A DNA stretch of 47,244 nucleotides from JAIRTY01 sp050257395 (lineage in GTDB: Bacteria; Actinomycetota; Actinomycetes; Streptosporangiales; Streptosporangiaceae). The translations under genes and the position numbers were made by a program. Below, piece by piece: positions 1-8,479 of the stretch. The stretch's first letter is position 1, and each line of letters begins with the position of its first letter. The stretch is from the NCBI GenBank assembly GCA_050257395.1, contig JBLMWU010000091.1, positions 1 through 47,244 on the forward strand, in the 5' to 3' direction. The notes beneath the pieces are model-generated. The model did not search any database and was not told where the DNA came from. It saw only the letters and a list, made by a program, of their open reading frames with translations.

Positions 1-1
1 T

Positions 2-1588
2 CTAGAGCCTGCTGAGGTTTGCGATCTGGCACAGCTCCGGCAGCCTTTTGCCGGCCGTGCGGGCGGCGATCCGCACGCCGATCCAGGCCAGTGCGATGCC
101 GTACCCGGCGGCGCAGAGCACGAGCACCGGCATCCGGAGTGCCGCGGGAGCCGAGCGGGTCAAGGCTGCGCCAAGCACCACGGGGCTGATCGCCACCAGC
201 GTGCCGAAAAGGCTGCCGAGAGAGTTGGCGAGCGAATATCCGCCATATCCGGCGGCGGCCCTGGGCGTGGGACTGCCGGCGCGTTTCTCCAGCGGGTAGG
301 CCACGGTGGCGGTGAAGATGTTGCTCATGGCCAGGCCCGCGCCAATCCCGGCGAGATCCACCGCCATGGCCACGAATCCGTCCACGGGATGCTTGGCAAC
401 GGCCGCGAGTACGAAGGAGATAGCAGTGAGCAGCGGCACCGCGATTACGCCGAGAGCGAGGTTCTGGCCGGAGAAGTAGGCGCGCAGCGCACGGCGGCCG
501 GTGAGCGCCATCGCCTCGAGGAAGAAGCTTGGCCCGGTCATCGCGATCGAGTTGGCATGGAACGCGGCGATGACCGCGGACCCGACGCCTGCGCTGAGCA
601 ACAAGGCGACCAGATACTGCGGTGTCAGGATCGTGTTGACGGCTGTGACGACCATGATGACTGCGGTCATGCCCCAGTAGATGAGCGACAAGGGCTCGCG
701 GCGCTGGTAGATCCAGAACCGGGCGGCCACCGTGCCTATCAGGCCGTAACGCGCCAACGGCAGCGCCGCACCGTGCACCGCCGAGGACTGCGTAGTGGTG
801 TCCACCGTCACCAGGGCGCGGCTGAGGGACCTCATCCACAGCCCGCCGAGCACAGCGATGACCGAGCCAAGCAGCGCCAGGCGCAGCAACGCCGCGGTGG
901 GGTGGCCGCTCGACGCGTCCTGGATCGCGTGCGCGGCCAGGCCCGGCGGTGTCCAGCGCATCCACGCGTCGACACCAGCGAAGCTCGCCGGGGTCAGCTT
1001 GCCCTGGGTGATCAGCTTCGGCGCCGCCAGGGTGAAGAACTCGTACAGGGCGAAGATCGGCAACACAAGGAGGACGGCGAGGTCCTTGCCGCGGCGGGAG
1101 CGCAGCAGCCGGGCCAGGCTGGTGGTCACGAACCGGGCCAGCGTGATGCAGAACAGCACTTCCAGCGGCACCGCGACCAGCGCGATCAGCAGGCCAAACG
1201 CGCCGTGGGCCAGCCCGACGGTGACCCCGAGCAGGCCGAGCAGGTTGGCCGCGGGCCAGGCGCCGGTGGCCGAGGCGGCCAGCAGCCCCACGGCGAGCGG
1301 GCGGGTGCGCAGCGGGTAGAGGGCCAGCGTGGCGGGGTCCAGGGTGCCGTCGAGCCCGAAGAAGACCAGCGGCACGGTCAGCCAGCCGAGCGCGAACACC
1401 GTGAACACGAACGTGGTCATGTCCGCCGCGCCGTCCTGGCCGCGCAGCGCGGCCAGAACAGCGAAGGTTCCGGCCGCGACCAGCACGGCAAAGACCGCGC
1501 TAACGACAAAACCGACCTTGGCCCCGGTGGACGCGCGCAGCGCGTTGCGCAGCAGGCGCAGCTTCAGCTGGACGAGGAGCCAAGCCAT
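2..1588 (-). CDS. ABC transporter permease, about 12 membrane segments
   Basis: A 528-residue, strongly hydrophobic protein that would form the membrane part of an ABC transporter. Its start codon lies 25 bases inside the 3' end of the ATPase gene upstream, so the two are translationally coupled and very likely form one transporter. The N-terminus (MAWLLVQLKLRLLRNALR) is a short basic amphipathic stretch followed by many alternating hydrophobic helices, the pattern of large ABC-2-like permeases. Polarity (export) is inferred from the ATPase type and the absence of a binding protein. The stop codon is at positions 2-4, so the gene is complete. The substrate cannot be read from the sequence. 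Confidence 0.85.
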   Translation of the reverse strand: MAWLLVQLKLRLLRNALRASTGAKVGFVVSAVFAVLVAAGTFAVLAALRGQDGAADMTTFVFTVFALGWLTVPLVFFGLDGTLDPATLALYPLRTRPLAVGLLAASATGAWPAANLLGLLGVTVGLAHGAFGLLIALVAVPLEVLFCITLARFVTTSLARLLRSRRGKDLAVLLVLPIFALYEFFTLAAPKLITQGKLTPASFAGVDAWMRWTPPGLAAHAIQDASSGHPTAALLRLALLGSVIAVLGGLWMRSLSRALVTVDTTTQSSAVHGAALPLARYGLIGTVAARFWIYQRREPLSLIYWGMTAVIMVVTAVNTILTPQYLVALLLSAGVGSAVIAAFHANSIAMTGPSFFLEAMALTGRRALRAYFSGQNLALGVIAVPLLTAISFVLAAVAKHPVDGFVAMAVDLAGIGAGLAMSNIFTATVAYPLEKRAGSPTPRAAAGYGGYSLANSLGSLFGTLVAISPVVLGAALTRSAPAALRMPVLVLCAAGYGIALAWIGVRIAARTAGKRLPELCQIANLSRL

Positions 1589-2331
1589 GACAGTCCCTCC
1601 TCGCCAGTCGCCTTCGGGCCGACCAGGTCGATGAACGCCTGCTGCAGCGTCTTGCCGCCCCGCACCTGGTCGACGGTGCCGGTGGCGGCGATCCGGCCCT
1701 CATTGATGATGGAGACGTGGTCGCAGACCTGCTCGACCAGTTCCATCACATGGCTGGAGAACAGCACAGTCGAGCCGGAGCGGACGAACCGGGTCAGCAG
1801 CCGGCGGATCACATCGGCGGAGACCGGGTCGACGCCTTCCAGCGGCTCGTCCAGGAACAGCACCGACGGGTTGTGGATCAGTGCGCAGCCGAGCGTGGCC
1901 TTCTTGCGCATGCCGGTGGAATAGTCGGCGACCAGCCGTTTGGCGTCCGCCGTCAAGTCCAGCACATCCAGCAACTGAGCGGCCCGGGACCGCGCCTCGG
2001 CGGTGGCCAGGCCGCGCAGCCGTCCCGCGTATTCCAGTACTTCCTCACCACTCAGCCGCTCGAACAGGCGGGCCTCGTCAGGGACCACCCCGATGATGGC
2101 CTTGGCGGCCGCCGGGTCGTCCCACACGTCCAGGCCGTTGACCACGATCCGGCCGGTATCCGGCCGCAGCAGGCCGGTCATCATCGACAGGGACGTGGTC
2201 TTCCCCGCGCCGTTCGGGCCGACCAGCCCGGCGAAGGAGCCAGCCGCGATCTCCAGATCGATCCCGGCGACCGCCTCCTTCTTGCCGAAACTCTTGCGCA
2301 GCCCGCCGACCTCGATGGCCAGGTCACCCAT
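1564..2331 (-). CDS. ABC transporter ATP-binding protein (DrrA/CcmA-like)
   Basis: A 255-residue ATPase that powers the permease encoded immediately downstream. Counted from the ATG at 2331, the Walker A GPNGAGKT is at residues 38-45, the signature YSTGM at about 137-141 and Walker B VLFLDEP at about 157-163, followed by a switch histidine in 'SSHVMELVE'. The signature starts YSTG rather than LSGG, which is common in exporters of the antibiotic and drug-resistance class. An in-frame ATG four codons earlier (2343) is possible, but the one at 2331 matches the usual N-terminus (residues GDLAIEVGGLRKSFG). Export of a lipid, peptide or drug is inferred from family; the substrate is unknown. Confidence 0.9.
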   Translation of the reverse strand: MGDLAIEVGGLRKSFGKKEAVAGIDLEIAAGSFAGLVGPNGAGKTTSLSMMTGLLRPDTGRIVVNGLDVWDDPAAAKAIIGVVPDEARLFERLSGEEVLEYAGRLRGLATAEARSRAAQLLDVLDLTADAKRLVADYSTGMRKKATLGCALIHNPSVLFLDEPLEGVDPVSADVIRRLLTRFVRSGSTVLFSSHVMELVEQVCDHVSIINEGRIAATGTVDQVRGGKTLQQAFIDLVGPKATGEEGLSWLGSSSS

Positions 2332-2350
2332 GTCTGCCTCCAACTGCTGG

Positions 2351-2509
2351 TTACCGGCCCACCGTGCCGGGGAGCCTGCCGGTGCCCCCGAGCCTGGAGA
2401 CGATGATCAGCGGATGCTCGGCCTTCGACAGCGTGACGCCTGGACTGGCGATCAAATAGCCGATGGCGGCCAGGCCCGCCGGGGTCGCCGCCAGCAGCGT
2501 CCCGCCGCG
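2351..2509 (-). pseudogene. Orphan C-terminal fragment of an unknown protein
   Basis: Just upstream of the ATPase gene a minus-strand frame reads about 52 residues of ordinary coding-like sequence (LLAATPAGLAAIGYLIASPG, then a short polar tail) before a TAA at 2351. It is cut off upstream by an in-frame TGA at 2510-2512 and has no start codon in the open part. It sits next to another fragment (2635-2934), which suggests the 650 bases between the ATPase and MBL genes are the scar of a deletion or degraded genes. It could also be non-coding chance in GC-rich DNA. Confidence 0.3.
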
Positions 2510-2634
2510 TCATCCGACATACCCATGCAAAACGTCGGCTTTCGCGGTGCCCAGGGACGAATGTCCCAGCCTTGGTCCTAGCCCTCGCGCACTTTTCATC
2601 GGGGCGATCTCAGCGACATTCATCCCCGGCCTGG

Positions 2635-2934
2635 ATGCTGGCAGCCCAGGTCGCCATCAACCTCGCCCTCGCCATAGCCGCACTGGTCATCCTCGTGGTA
2701 GCCGGCACCGTGGCCTTCGGCCTGGGCGCACCGCGAGAACCGGGCGGGTTCACGCTGGCGCTGGCGCTGAGCACCACTGCCCTGTTTGCCATCGGGCTGT
2801 GGATCTCGGCCATTGCCCGATCCCAGAATGTCGCCAATGCGATCGGCCAGTTGATGTTGTGGCCGATGCTGTTCCTCGCCGGCCTGTTCGTCCCCCGGCC
2901 GCAACTGCTGCGCGGATGGGAAGGTGCCGAGTGA
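2635..2934 (+). pseudogene. Truncated ABC-2 type permease, C-terminal part
   Basis: The frame beginning at ATG 2635 gives 99 residues resembling the last third of a DrrB/ABC-2 permease: a hydrophobic helix, a loop, a second helix ending in IGLWISAIARS, then 'NVANAIGQLMLWPMLFLAGLFVP', the hallmark region before the final helix of this family. It then stops after 'RGWEGAE' instead of continuing into the last helix. Intact relatives are about 250 residues, so both ends are missing. The frame extends upstream to 2572, but that part does not resemble the family. No matching intact ATPase lies on the same strand. A short expressed protein is the alternative. Confidence 0.6.
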
Positions 2935-3004
2935 CCCGGGGTGCACGAAGGGGCCTTGCGAAGCAATGAGCGACGTGGTGGCGCTGATCAGCCTCCGGGA
3001 TTGG

Positions 3005-3769
3005 TCACGTCACCGTTGCGGTGTGGTGCGCGGCGACCGCCTGTTCGACTGCGCTAGCGGGGCTGCCGCGGTAGGCCGGGCCGTGGCCGGGGAGGACCAC
3101 GTCAGCCGGAAGGCCGGCCAGCGCTTGCAGCGAGGCCAGGGCGGTGGCCTCGTCATGGTTGAACATTGCCGGAAGCAGTTGCGGGCCGGTGAACCGCCCG
3201 GTCGCGTGCTGGGTCATGAGCGCATCGCCGGCGATGAGCGCGCCGCGGTCCGGGAGGTGGAAGGCGCAGTGCCCGGTGGTGTGACCAGGGGTTGGGACCG
3301 GTACCAGGTGCCCCGGCACGTCCAGAGGCACGGCTGCTGCCGCGAAGGCTTCCACCTGGCTGAGCCGCTCGATGTGCTCCGCGCCCGCGCGGGCCGCCCG
3401 CAGCGCCCATAGCAGTACCTGCGGCCGCCAGGCGGCTCGCAGGATCTGCAGGAGCGAGACCTGCTCGATGATCTTGCCGCGGGCATGCGGGACCTCTGCG
3501 TCCAGTACCCGTACTGGGATACCCAGGTCGGCTCGCAGGCGCTCGGACGCGCCGATGTGGTCGGGATGCGCGTGCGTCAGCACGACGGCCTTCACATCCC
3601 CCGGGGTCCGCCCGATCCGCTCCAGCGAGGACAATACCTGCGGCAAATCGCGCGGGTACCCGGCATCGACCAGCGTCACGCCGCCCTCGCCGGCGACCAG
3701 GACCCAGTTGACATCGGTTCCCCGGACCAGCCATACGCCGTCGGCAGCCTGATCCATTGTCGCTGCCAT
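3005..3769 (-). CDS. MBL-fold metallo-hydrolase
   Basis: A 254-residue metallo-beta-lactamase-fold hydrolase. The metal-binding HAHPDH is at residues 66-71. Later ligands are seen in 'GHTTGHCAFH' (His), 'LIAGDAL' (Asp) and 'VLPGHGP' (His), the standard order for binuclear-zinc hydrolases of the glyoxalase II/lactonase group. Length is normal. GGAGGG directly precedes a GTG-ATG pair; I chose the ATG at 3769, with GTG at 3772 equally possible. The gene stands alone, followed on the same strand by transporter debris. The substrate is unknown; thioester or lactone hydrolysis is common for this group. Confidence 0.88.
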   Translation of the reverse strand: MAATMDQAADGVWLVRGTDVNWVLVAGEGGVTLVDAGYPRDLPQVLSSLERIGRTPGDVKAVVLTHAHPDHIGASERLRADLGIPVRVLDAEVPHARGKIIEQVSLLQILRAAWRPQVLLWALRAARAGAEHIERLSQVEAFAAAAVPLDVPGHLVPVPTPGHTTGHCAFHLPDRGALIAGDALMTQHATGRFTGPQLLPAMFNHDEATALASLQALAGLPADVVLPGHGPAYRGSPASAVEQAVAAHHTATVT

Positions 3770-3827
3770 CACCCTCCACCAGCACTGCGTCGTTTTACCT
3801 CGGCCCTACCCAAGCCATCTCCTCCAA

Positions 3828-4571
3828 TCACCACACAAAGGCGTTGACTGGGCCGGCTATCGCGGATTTCTGGCAGGGCGCAGGCCCATCGCTGGACGGG
3901 CTTGGACCGTCCGCCCGCTCCTGCGGATCACGTGGCCAGCCAGCTTGGCGTGGGGGTCGGCGTGCCCAGAAGAGGGTGTGGCCGCCGTCTCCTTCCGGGA
4001 CGAACGCTTCCGCGGTGATCTCCAGGTGGGCTTCCTCGATCCACGAACGGTAGGTGGCGGCGTCGGCGTGGCTCCACCACATCGGGGCGGGGCCGCCGAG
4101 CCAGTTGTCCTCGGTGCCAGTCCACGCCCGGTGGCCGACGGTGACCAGCAGCCAGCCCGCTGGGCGCAGCCAGCTCGCGGCACGCCGCAGCAACCGCGGC
4201 TGGGCGTCCAGCGGCATGTGGATCAGGGCGTACAGGCAGACGATGGCGTCGAACGACCCAGGCGGGAAGTGGGCCCTGGTGGCGTCAGCGTGAACAAAGG
4301 TGGCCGCCGGCGCCAGGCGGCGCGCCCGCTCGATCTGGACCTCGCTGATATCGACACCGGTCACCTGGTAGCCGGACGCGGTCAGGGACCGGGCGACCGG
4401 GACTCCGCACCCGCACCCGAGATCAAGCAACGCTCCGCCGGCGGGCAGGCGCGCCTTCAGCTCGGCGAGCCACGGCGCATAATGATCATCTCCAGCATCG
4501 TCGGCCCGGTAGTGATACGACAGGGCGTTGTAACCGCGGCGCACCAGCTCACTTTCCTTGCCTGCGGGCAT
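3828..4571 (-). CDS. Class I SAM-dependent methyltransferase
   Basis: A 247-residue methyltransferase with the nucleotide-binding motif I LLDLGCGCGVP at residues 48-58, the acidic end of strand 2 (VTGVDIS), motif 'FVHADATRAHFPPGSFDAI' and a post-motif 'LRPAGWLLVTVGHRAW'. It belongs to the Methyltransf_11/25-like small-molecule group. A TTG start at 4601 preceded by AAGGGG would add ten residues and cannot be excluded; the ATG at 4571 gives the more usual N-terminus. The C-terminal 30 residues beyond 'LFWARRP' look less conserved. The methyl acceptor is unknown. Confidence 0.85.
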   Translation of the reverse strand: MPAGKESELVRRGYNALSYHYRADDAGDDHYAPWLAELKARLPAGGALLDLGCGCGVPVARSLTASGYQVTGVDISEVQIERARRLAPAATFVHADATRAHFPPGSFDAIVCLYALIHMPLDAQPRLLRRAASWLRPAGWLLVTVGHRAWTGTEDNWLGGPAPMWWSHADAATYRSWIEEAHLEITAEAFVPEGDGGHTLFWARRPPRQAGWPRDPQERADGPSPSSDGPAPCQKSAIAGPVNAFVW

Positions 4572-4653
4572 GAAGGGCAGCCTATGACCGCCCCTATTCA
4601 ACGAACATCCCCTTGGCAGGCAGGGGTGACGACCAGGGCCCGGGTGCGCTGGG

Positions 4654-5784
4654 TTAGAGCACCTTGGCGATGCCTGGCAGCCGGGTGAGTGCGTACCCGG
4701 CCATATAGCAGGCAGCTACTCCGGCGACGGCCACCAGCACGAACTTGATTTCGGGTGCCAGCGCGACGGGAGCGAACAGCACCATGATGGTGGTGAGCAC
4801 GAGCGGGTGGATGAGATAGGTGGCGTAGGAACCCCGCGCTGCCTTGCCGAGCAGCGGACCGTGACCGGGCAGCCGGCGCCGGACCCAGCAGATGAACCAC
4901 AGCGACAAGCTGACCGCGACCACGCCGTCCAGGAGCGCGAAGAGTATCGTCGGCCAGCCGGCAGCGGCATTCACCACCGCTGGGACCTCGTCCCGTGCCG
5001 CCAGCATCGCGAACAGGGCGACGGTGGCGATGGTGCCTGCCAGGGCCGTCCAGCCCAGCCGCCGGGCCAGCAGCGGCGGCAGGTCGCGCAGCCACCCCGT
5101 TTCGCCGGCGTGCACCCCCAGGGCGAACAGCACGGCACCCTGGGGCCACTCACCGAATCTTGCAGTGAAGAACACGCTGGAGTTCCACGGCCACACCTGC
5201 CAGACGGCCAGCGAGGCCACGGCGATCGTCAGGGCGGCGGCGGCAAGCAGGAGCCCGGGCCGGGCCGGGCGCCGTGACTGCGCTGCAGGGCGGCGCCACC
5301 GCAGCACGGCATACACCAGGGAGAAGACAAGCAGCGCCACGACGAACCACATGACGCTGAACTCGGTGGTGCGCAGGGCGGCGGCGAAGCTCGTCCGCAC
5401 CTGATTAGGGCCGAGGTGGCCGACATAGTCGGCCAGCGGCTGAATGAGGAGCATGAAGGCGAGCAGCGGCACGCCCAGGCGCAGAAGCCTGCTGCGGGCG
5501 AAGCCGCCCGGACCCCGGCGGGCCAGGGACTGCGGCGCGAACCAGCCGCCCAGCAGGAACAGCGGGCCGAGCCCGAACATGGCAGCGGCTATGACGGGGA
5601 AGGACAACAGCGTCGACCACAGCTGCGAGGTCGTTCGCTCGTCGTAGTACCAATCGACGAAGCTCATGAGGTAGCAGGTGGCGGTATGCGCAACAATGAC
5701 GCCGGCGACCACGAGCACCCGCAGGTTATCGGCCCACAACTCTCGCGGCCGGCTCTCGACGAGGCTGTCATGCGATGAGGCCAT
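4654..5784 (-). CDS. Acyltransferase 3 family membrane protein
   Basis: A 376-residue integral membrane protein of the acyltransferase-3/OafA-like group, which transfers acyl groups to sugars, lipids or antibiotics at the membrane. About ten hydrophobic segments are visible. The N-terminal signature 'ELWADNLRVLVVAGVIVAHT' carries the conserved Asp-Asn-Arg and the catalytic-type His at residue 33. The family's typical C-terminal 'YLIHPLV' is present. Length is normal. Start ATG at 5784. It stands alone, with 138 bases to the divergent gene at 5923 and no co-transcribed partner that would name a substrate. Confidence 0.85.
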   Translation of the reverse strand: MASSHDSLVESRPRELWADNLRVLVVAGVIVAHTATCYLMSFVDWYYDERTTSQLWSTLLSFPVIAAAMFGLGPLFLLGGWFAPQSLARRGPGGFARSRLLRLGVPLLAFMLLIQPLADYVGHLGPNQVRTSFAAALRTTEFSVMWFVVALLVFSLVYAVLRWRRPAAQSRRPARPGLLLAAAALTIAVASLAVWQVWPWNSSVFFTARFGEWPQGAVLFALGVHAGETGWLRDLPPLLARRLGWTALAGTIATVALFAMLAARDEVPAVVNAAAGWPTILFALLDGVVAVSLSLWFICWVRRRLPGHGPLLGKAARGSYATYLIHPLVLTTIMVLFAPVALAPEIKFVLVAVAGVAACYMAGYALTRLPGIAKVL

Positions 5785-5922
5785 GTCACACCCGAACGGC
5801 TCACCTTAAGGATCAGTCAGAGGTGATCCACGCCACAGGGACGAACGTCCCGCCAGACGGCACACACAACGGCCCTGCCCGGGGCCCTGACCGCCCATGA
5901 CCGGGCGGATGCGGAACTCTGA

Positions 5923-6633
5923 ATGAGCGAGTGGCTGACCGACTTCGCCGCGAGATTGCGGCAGGACCGCGAACGGGCGCGGGCGCGCCGGCTGGCAGTC
6001 GGCGAAGCGATCGCTGCCGTGCGCTCGGTCTCGGCGGGCAAAAGCAAGGACGAGGTACGTGAACTGCTCGCGGCCGAACTGCGGACCCGCGACATCACGC
6101 CACCGGCTGACCCGATTCTGAGTCACATGGCCGATCGGGTACTCGCGGGCGAAGATGCCTTCACCCAGTTGCGCCTGGCAGGCCGCGGACTCGGCATCCT
6201 GGCCGATCTCGGCGTCAAGGCCATTCGCGGCATCAAGGAGCAGGTCCGGGCCGGTGGGCTGAACATCGACCTGGGAGACACCGAGCCCGTCTTCATCCAC
6301 TTCGACCCTTCCAGGCCCGGCGCCCCGGTAGTGCTCGACACCGACGCCCAGCAGTGGTTCGACGCGAACACCGACCCGCAATCACGACCTGATTTCAGTG
6401 AGGTCTTCGTCGTGCTCAGCTGGGCTGAGCTGGGGCGCGATAGCGGGCAGGCCGCGGTCCGAGCTGGCGATCGCCGGGTCGGAGTACTGACCGCCGCCGA
6501 CGGCGAGGACTTCCGGTCATACCTGGACCAGGGAAGCCAGCAGAACCGACCGGTAGTAACCCAGGCAGCGCTCGAACACACCCCAGAAGCAACCTGGCGG
6601 CTGACCGTTTACCGGCCCGGCACCCCGGGGTGA
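5923..6633 (+). CDS. Hypothetical protein, 236 aa
   Basis: I do not recognise this protein. It is soluble, with no signal peptide or membrane segment. Residues 1-60 are predicted-looking charged helices rich in Arg, Ala and Glu, residues 65-110 a mixed helical part (GLGILADLGVKAIRGIKEQV), and the C-terminal half is a mixed alpha/beta-looking domain. Composition and codon use match its neighbours, and the opposite-strand readings lack recognisable domains, so a real gene is likely. The start at ATG 5923 is the first in frame after the divergent promoter region. Nothing in the neighbourhood suggests a role. Confidence 0.65.
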   Translation: MSEWLTDFAARLRQDRERARARRLAVGEAIAAVRSVSAGKSKDEVRELLAAELRTRDITPPADPILSHMADRVLAGEDAFTQLRLAGRGLGILADLGVKAIRGIKEQVRAGGLNIDLGDTEPVFIHFDPSRPGAPVVLDTDAQQWFDANTDPQSRPDFSEVFVVLSWAELGRDSGQAAVRAGDRRVGVLTAADGEDFRSYLDQGSQQNRPVVTQAALEHTPEATWRLTVYRPGTPG

Positions 6634-6727
6634 TTCGACACGGCAGTCCTCGGCCGGCAGCGACGGATCCACGCCGCCGAGCCTGATGTTCGCCGGGAAT
6701 AGCCCGGAGGTACCGGTGTTGAGGTAC

Positions 6728-6739
6728 ATGCAAACGCAT
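6728..6739. promoter_or_regulatory. Inverted repeat, possible MarR operator
   Basis: ATGCaaacGCAT, a 4-4-4 inverted repeat in an AT-rich patch, lies 68 bases upstream of the luciferase-like gene whose operon includes a MarR-type regulator. MarR proteins usually autoregulate from such short palindromes. The assignment is inferred from position only. Confidence 0.35.
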
Positions 6740-6806
6740 ATATCTCAGCGAGGCTATCCGTCGCGCGAGCGCCTGCTGGCGCGGCGGGGAGCGCGGGAGG
6801 CACGTG

Positions 6807-7994
6807 ATGCAGTTCGGGATCTTCTCGGTGAGTGACATCACCCGGGATCCGGTGTCGGGCGAGACGCCGAGCGAGGCGGAGCGGATCGAGGCGATCGTGC
6901 GGATCGCGCAGAAGGCTGAGGAGGTGGGGCTCGATGTGTTCGCGATCGGCGAGCACCACAACCCGCCGTTCTTCTCCTCCGCGCCGACCACGCTGCTGTC
7001 GTTCATCGCGGCGACGACCAACCGGCTGACCGTGTCCACGGCGACGACGCTGATCACCACGAATGACCCGGTGCGGATCGCGGAGGAGTACGCGATGCTG
7101 CAGCACCTGGCGAAGGGGCGGGTGGACCTGATGCTGGGGCGCGGGAACACCGCCCCGGTGTATCCGTGGTTCGGCAAGGACATCCGGGCTGGCCTGCCGC
7201 TGGCGCTGGAGAACTACAACCTGCTGCACCGGCTCTGGCGCGAGGATGTCGTGGACTGGCGGGGGAAGTACCGCACTCCGCTGCAGGGCTTCACGTCGAT
7301 CCCGCGGCCGCTGGATGACGTGCCGCCGTTCGTGTGGCACGGCTCGATCCGCACCCCGGAGATCGCCGAGCAGGCGGCCTACTACGGGGACGGGTTCTTC
7401 GCCAACAACATCTTCTGGCCCAAGGAGCACTACATGCGGCTGATCGGGTTCTACCGGCAGCGCTACGCTCACTACGGCCACGGCACGGAGCAGCAGGCCA
7501 TCGTGGGCCTGGGGGGCCAGGCCTACCTCGCCCGCCGGTCGCAGGATGCCATACGGGAGTTCCGCCCCTACTTCAACGAGGCGCCCGTGTACGGGCACGG
7601 GCCGTCGCTGGAGGAGTTCACGGACCTGACGCCGCTGTCGGTAGGCAGCCCGGCCGAGGTCATCGACAAGACCCTGACCTTCCGCGAGCACTTCGGCGAC
7701 TACCAGCGCCAGCTGTTCCTGATGGACCACGCCGGCCTGCCGCTGAAGACAGTGCTGGACCAGCTTGACCTGCTCGGCGAGGAGGTCGTGCCGGTGCTGC
7801 GCAAGGAGGTCGCCGCCCGGCAGGACCCGCGGGCGCCCGAGGCCCCCACCCACGCCAGCCTGGTCAAGGCGAAGTACGGGGACCAGCCTCCCCGTCAGCC
7901 CCGCCCGAACGCCAACCGCGGCGACAACGTCACCGGCCCGGCTCCCTACCAGGACAGCGCCCCGGAGCAGCAGACCGCCTACCCGGAGCCGTGA
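6807..7994 (+). CDS. LLM class flavin-dependent monooxygenase, CE1758 type
   Basis: A 395-residue luciferase-like monooxygenase, expected to use reduced FMN and oxygen to oxidise a small organic substrate. Visible features are the N-terminal strand MQFGIFSVSDITRDP, 'FAIGEHHNPPFFSS' near residue 60, the 'TATTLITTNDPVRIAEEYAM' region and 'LMLGRGNTAPVYPW', all typical of bacterial luciferase folds. The C-terminal 60 residues are Pro/Ala-rich and look disordered. GGGAGG six bases before ATG 6807 fixes the start over GTG 6804. Its stop overlaps the marR start by one base and the third gene is a flavin reductase, the known CE1758/CE1759 'duo' arrangement. The substrate is unknown. Confidence 0.93.
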   Translation: MQFGIFSVSDITRDPVSGETPSEAERIEAIVRIAQKAEEVGLDVFAIGEHHNPPFFSSAPTTLLSFIAATTNRLTVSTATTLITTNDPVRIAEEYAMLQHLAKGRVDLMLGRGNTAPVYPWFGKDIRAGLPLALENYNLLHRLWREDVVDWRGKYRTPLQGFTSIPRPLDDVPPFVWHGSIRTPEIAEQAAYYGDGFFANNIFWPKEHYMRLIGFYRQRYAHYGHGTEQQAIVGLGGQAYLARRSQDAIREFRPYFNEAPVYGHGPSLEEFTDLTPLSVGSPAEVIDKTLTFREHFGDYQRQLFLMDHAGLPLKTVLDQLDLLGEEVVPVLRKEVAARQDPRAPEAPTHASLVKAKYGDQPPRQPRPNANRGDNVTGPAPYQDSAPEQQTAYPEP

Positions 7995-8479
7995 TGGGTG
8001 CCCAGCGAGTGCGCGCCAATGACGCCTGGGAGGCGCTCCTGTCCGCCCACGCCGTGCTGATGAAGCGCTTCGCGGCCGAGGACGTCTGGCGGGGGGAGGT
8101 GTCCATGCGGGAGTACGACGTGCTCTACACGCTGTCCAAGTGCGGTGCGCCGGTGCGCATCAGCGAGCTGAACCGTCATGTCCTGCTCAGCCAGCCAGCG
8201 CTGTCCCGCCTGGTGGAGCGGCTCGCCGAGCGCGGGCTGATCCAGCGCCAGCCCGACCCTGCCGACGGGCGCGGCGTGCTGCTGTCGCTCACCGGACCCG
8301 GGCGGGCGGCGCAGCGCCAGGTCGGGCGCGGGCACGCCCGCAGCGTCGCCCGCGCCCTGACCGCCGCGCTCAGCCCCGGCGAACTGGCGCAGCTGCAGAC
8401 GCTGTGCCGGAAACTGGCCTGCGAGCCCGCCGCAACCTCCGCGGCCACCCACGACACAAATGAGGTCATCCGCGCATGA
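7994..8479 (+). CDS. MarR family transcriptional regulator
   Basis: A 161-residue MarR-type winged-helix protein. The recognition region reads 'RISELNRHVLLSQPALSRLVERLAERGLI', followed by the wing 'RQPDPADGRGVLLSLT', with dimerisation helices at both ends. It lies between the monooxygenase (one-base overlap, TGATG) and the flavin reductase (ATGA overlap), so all three are co-translated. It probably represses this operon and responds to the monooxygenase substrate; the inverted repeat at 6728 is a candidate operator. A GTG at 7991 is an alternative start. Confidence 0.92.
   Translation: MGAQRVRANDAWEALLSAHAVLMKRFAAEDVWRGEVSMREYDVLYTLSKCGAPVRISELNRHVLLSQPALSRLVERLAERGLIQRQPDPADGRGVLLSLTGPGRAAQRQVGRGHARSVARALTAALSPGELAQLQTLCRKLACEPAATSAATHDTNEVIRA

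Noticed and set aside
2510..2512. Another in-frame TGA as a possible selenocysteine
   Set aside because: No UxxC or other redox motif, no downstream hairpin noticed, and the flanking fragment has no start codon; better explained as gene debris.
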